Assembly: GCA_023458855.1 (NCBI GenBank)
Contig: JAEWWQ010000401.1
Span: 1 to 5,543 of the forward strand
DNA: 5,543 bases
Origin: Bacillota bacterium
GTDB lineage: Bacteria; Bacillota; Clostridia; Lachnospirales; Lachnospiraceae
Direction of reading: 5' to 3'
In this document: positions 5,480 through 5,543 of the stretch, in pieces
Layout of the letters: each line of letters begins with the position of its first letter
How positions within the stretch are numbered: position 1 is the stretch's first letter
Translations under genes and position numbers: made by a program
Notes under the pieces: generated by a model
What the model saw: the letters and a program-made list of their open reading frames with translations, nothing else
Told to the model about the DNA's origin: nothing
Databases searched by the model: none

Positions 5480-5543
5480 TTATTTCTTTAAATCAATAAT
5501 AGGAATATTTGCATATAAAGACGGAAATAATGCAGTTCTACCC
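5480..5543 (-). CDS. minE: C-terminal end of an upstream gene, probably minE
   Basis: Only the last 20 codons and the TAA stop (5480-5482) are visible. They encode a tail ending in SLYANIPIIDLKK. This resembles the C-terminus of clostridial MinE, whose last residues often read like ALYANIPI followed by a basic tail, and minE commonly precedes rodA and mgsA in Lachnospiraceae. MinE is the topological factor that drives MinCD oscillation and so places the division septum. Both points are from memory. The fragment is too short to show the MinCD-binding helix, so the reading frame is better supported than the name. Confidence 0.55.
   Translation of the reverse strand, partial: GRTALFPSLYANIPIIDLKK

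Noticed and set aside
1..5543. CRISPR arrays, tRNA or rRNA genes, insertion sequences, phage or defence genes
   Set aside because: No regularly spaced repeats, cloverleaf sequences, transposase motifs or terminal inverted repeats were seen. The window is almost fully filled with core envelope and division genes.

Overview
This is an AT-rich window in which every supported gene lies on the minus strand, so transcription runs from high to low coordinates. The gene set (SepF with an acidic linker, a RodA-type SEDS protein, methylglyoxal synthase, an S11 D,D-carboxypeptidase lipoprotein, a YggS protein, strong AGGAGG Shine-Dalgarno sites) suggests a low-GC Gram-positive of the class Clostridia. 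The protein sequences look most like Lachnospiraceae. That placement is from memory of the families, not from a search.

In transcription order, the first block (5543 to about 2390) starts with the last 20 codons of a gene that is probably minE. It continues with rodA (5444-4335), mgsA (4320-3925), a lipoprotein D-alanyl-D-alanine carboxypeptidase (about 3932-2958) and a 139-residue P-loop protein of unknown function (2855-2436). A strong intrinsic terminator (2390-2427) closes the block. The first four genes are tightly packed (gaps of 35 and 14 nt, then an 8-nt overlap). The P-loop gene has its own good promoter in the 102-nt gap after the carboxypeptidase gene, and a perfect 7-bp dyad covers the -10 box.

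The second block (2380 to 1) holds an orphan HlyD-like membrane-anchored protein (2343-946), a YggS-type PLP-binding protein (920-228) and the start of sepF (198-1, cut by the window edge). Gaps inside it are 25 and 29 nt, so it reads as one operon.

Together this is a cell division and cell wall island. MinE and SepF would act on the placement and membrane tethering of FtsZ, RodA polymerises glycan strands, and the carboxypeptidase trims stem peptides. YggS controls PLP supply, and MgsA opens the methylglyoxal bypass of glycolysis. The P-loop protein and the HlyD-like protein are the two uncharacterised members.

The most notable local oddity is the carboxypeptidase start. Its clear lipoprotein signal peptide (lipobox LSGC) lies upstream of the first in-frame ATG, and that stretch has no ATG, GTG or TTG. 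The codon where Met is expected is ATA, overlapping the end of mgsA. No stretch over 300 bases lacks a gene, and I see no RNA genes, insertion sequences, CRISPR arrays or phage genes.
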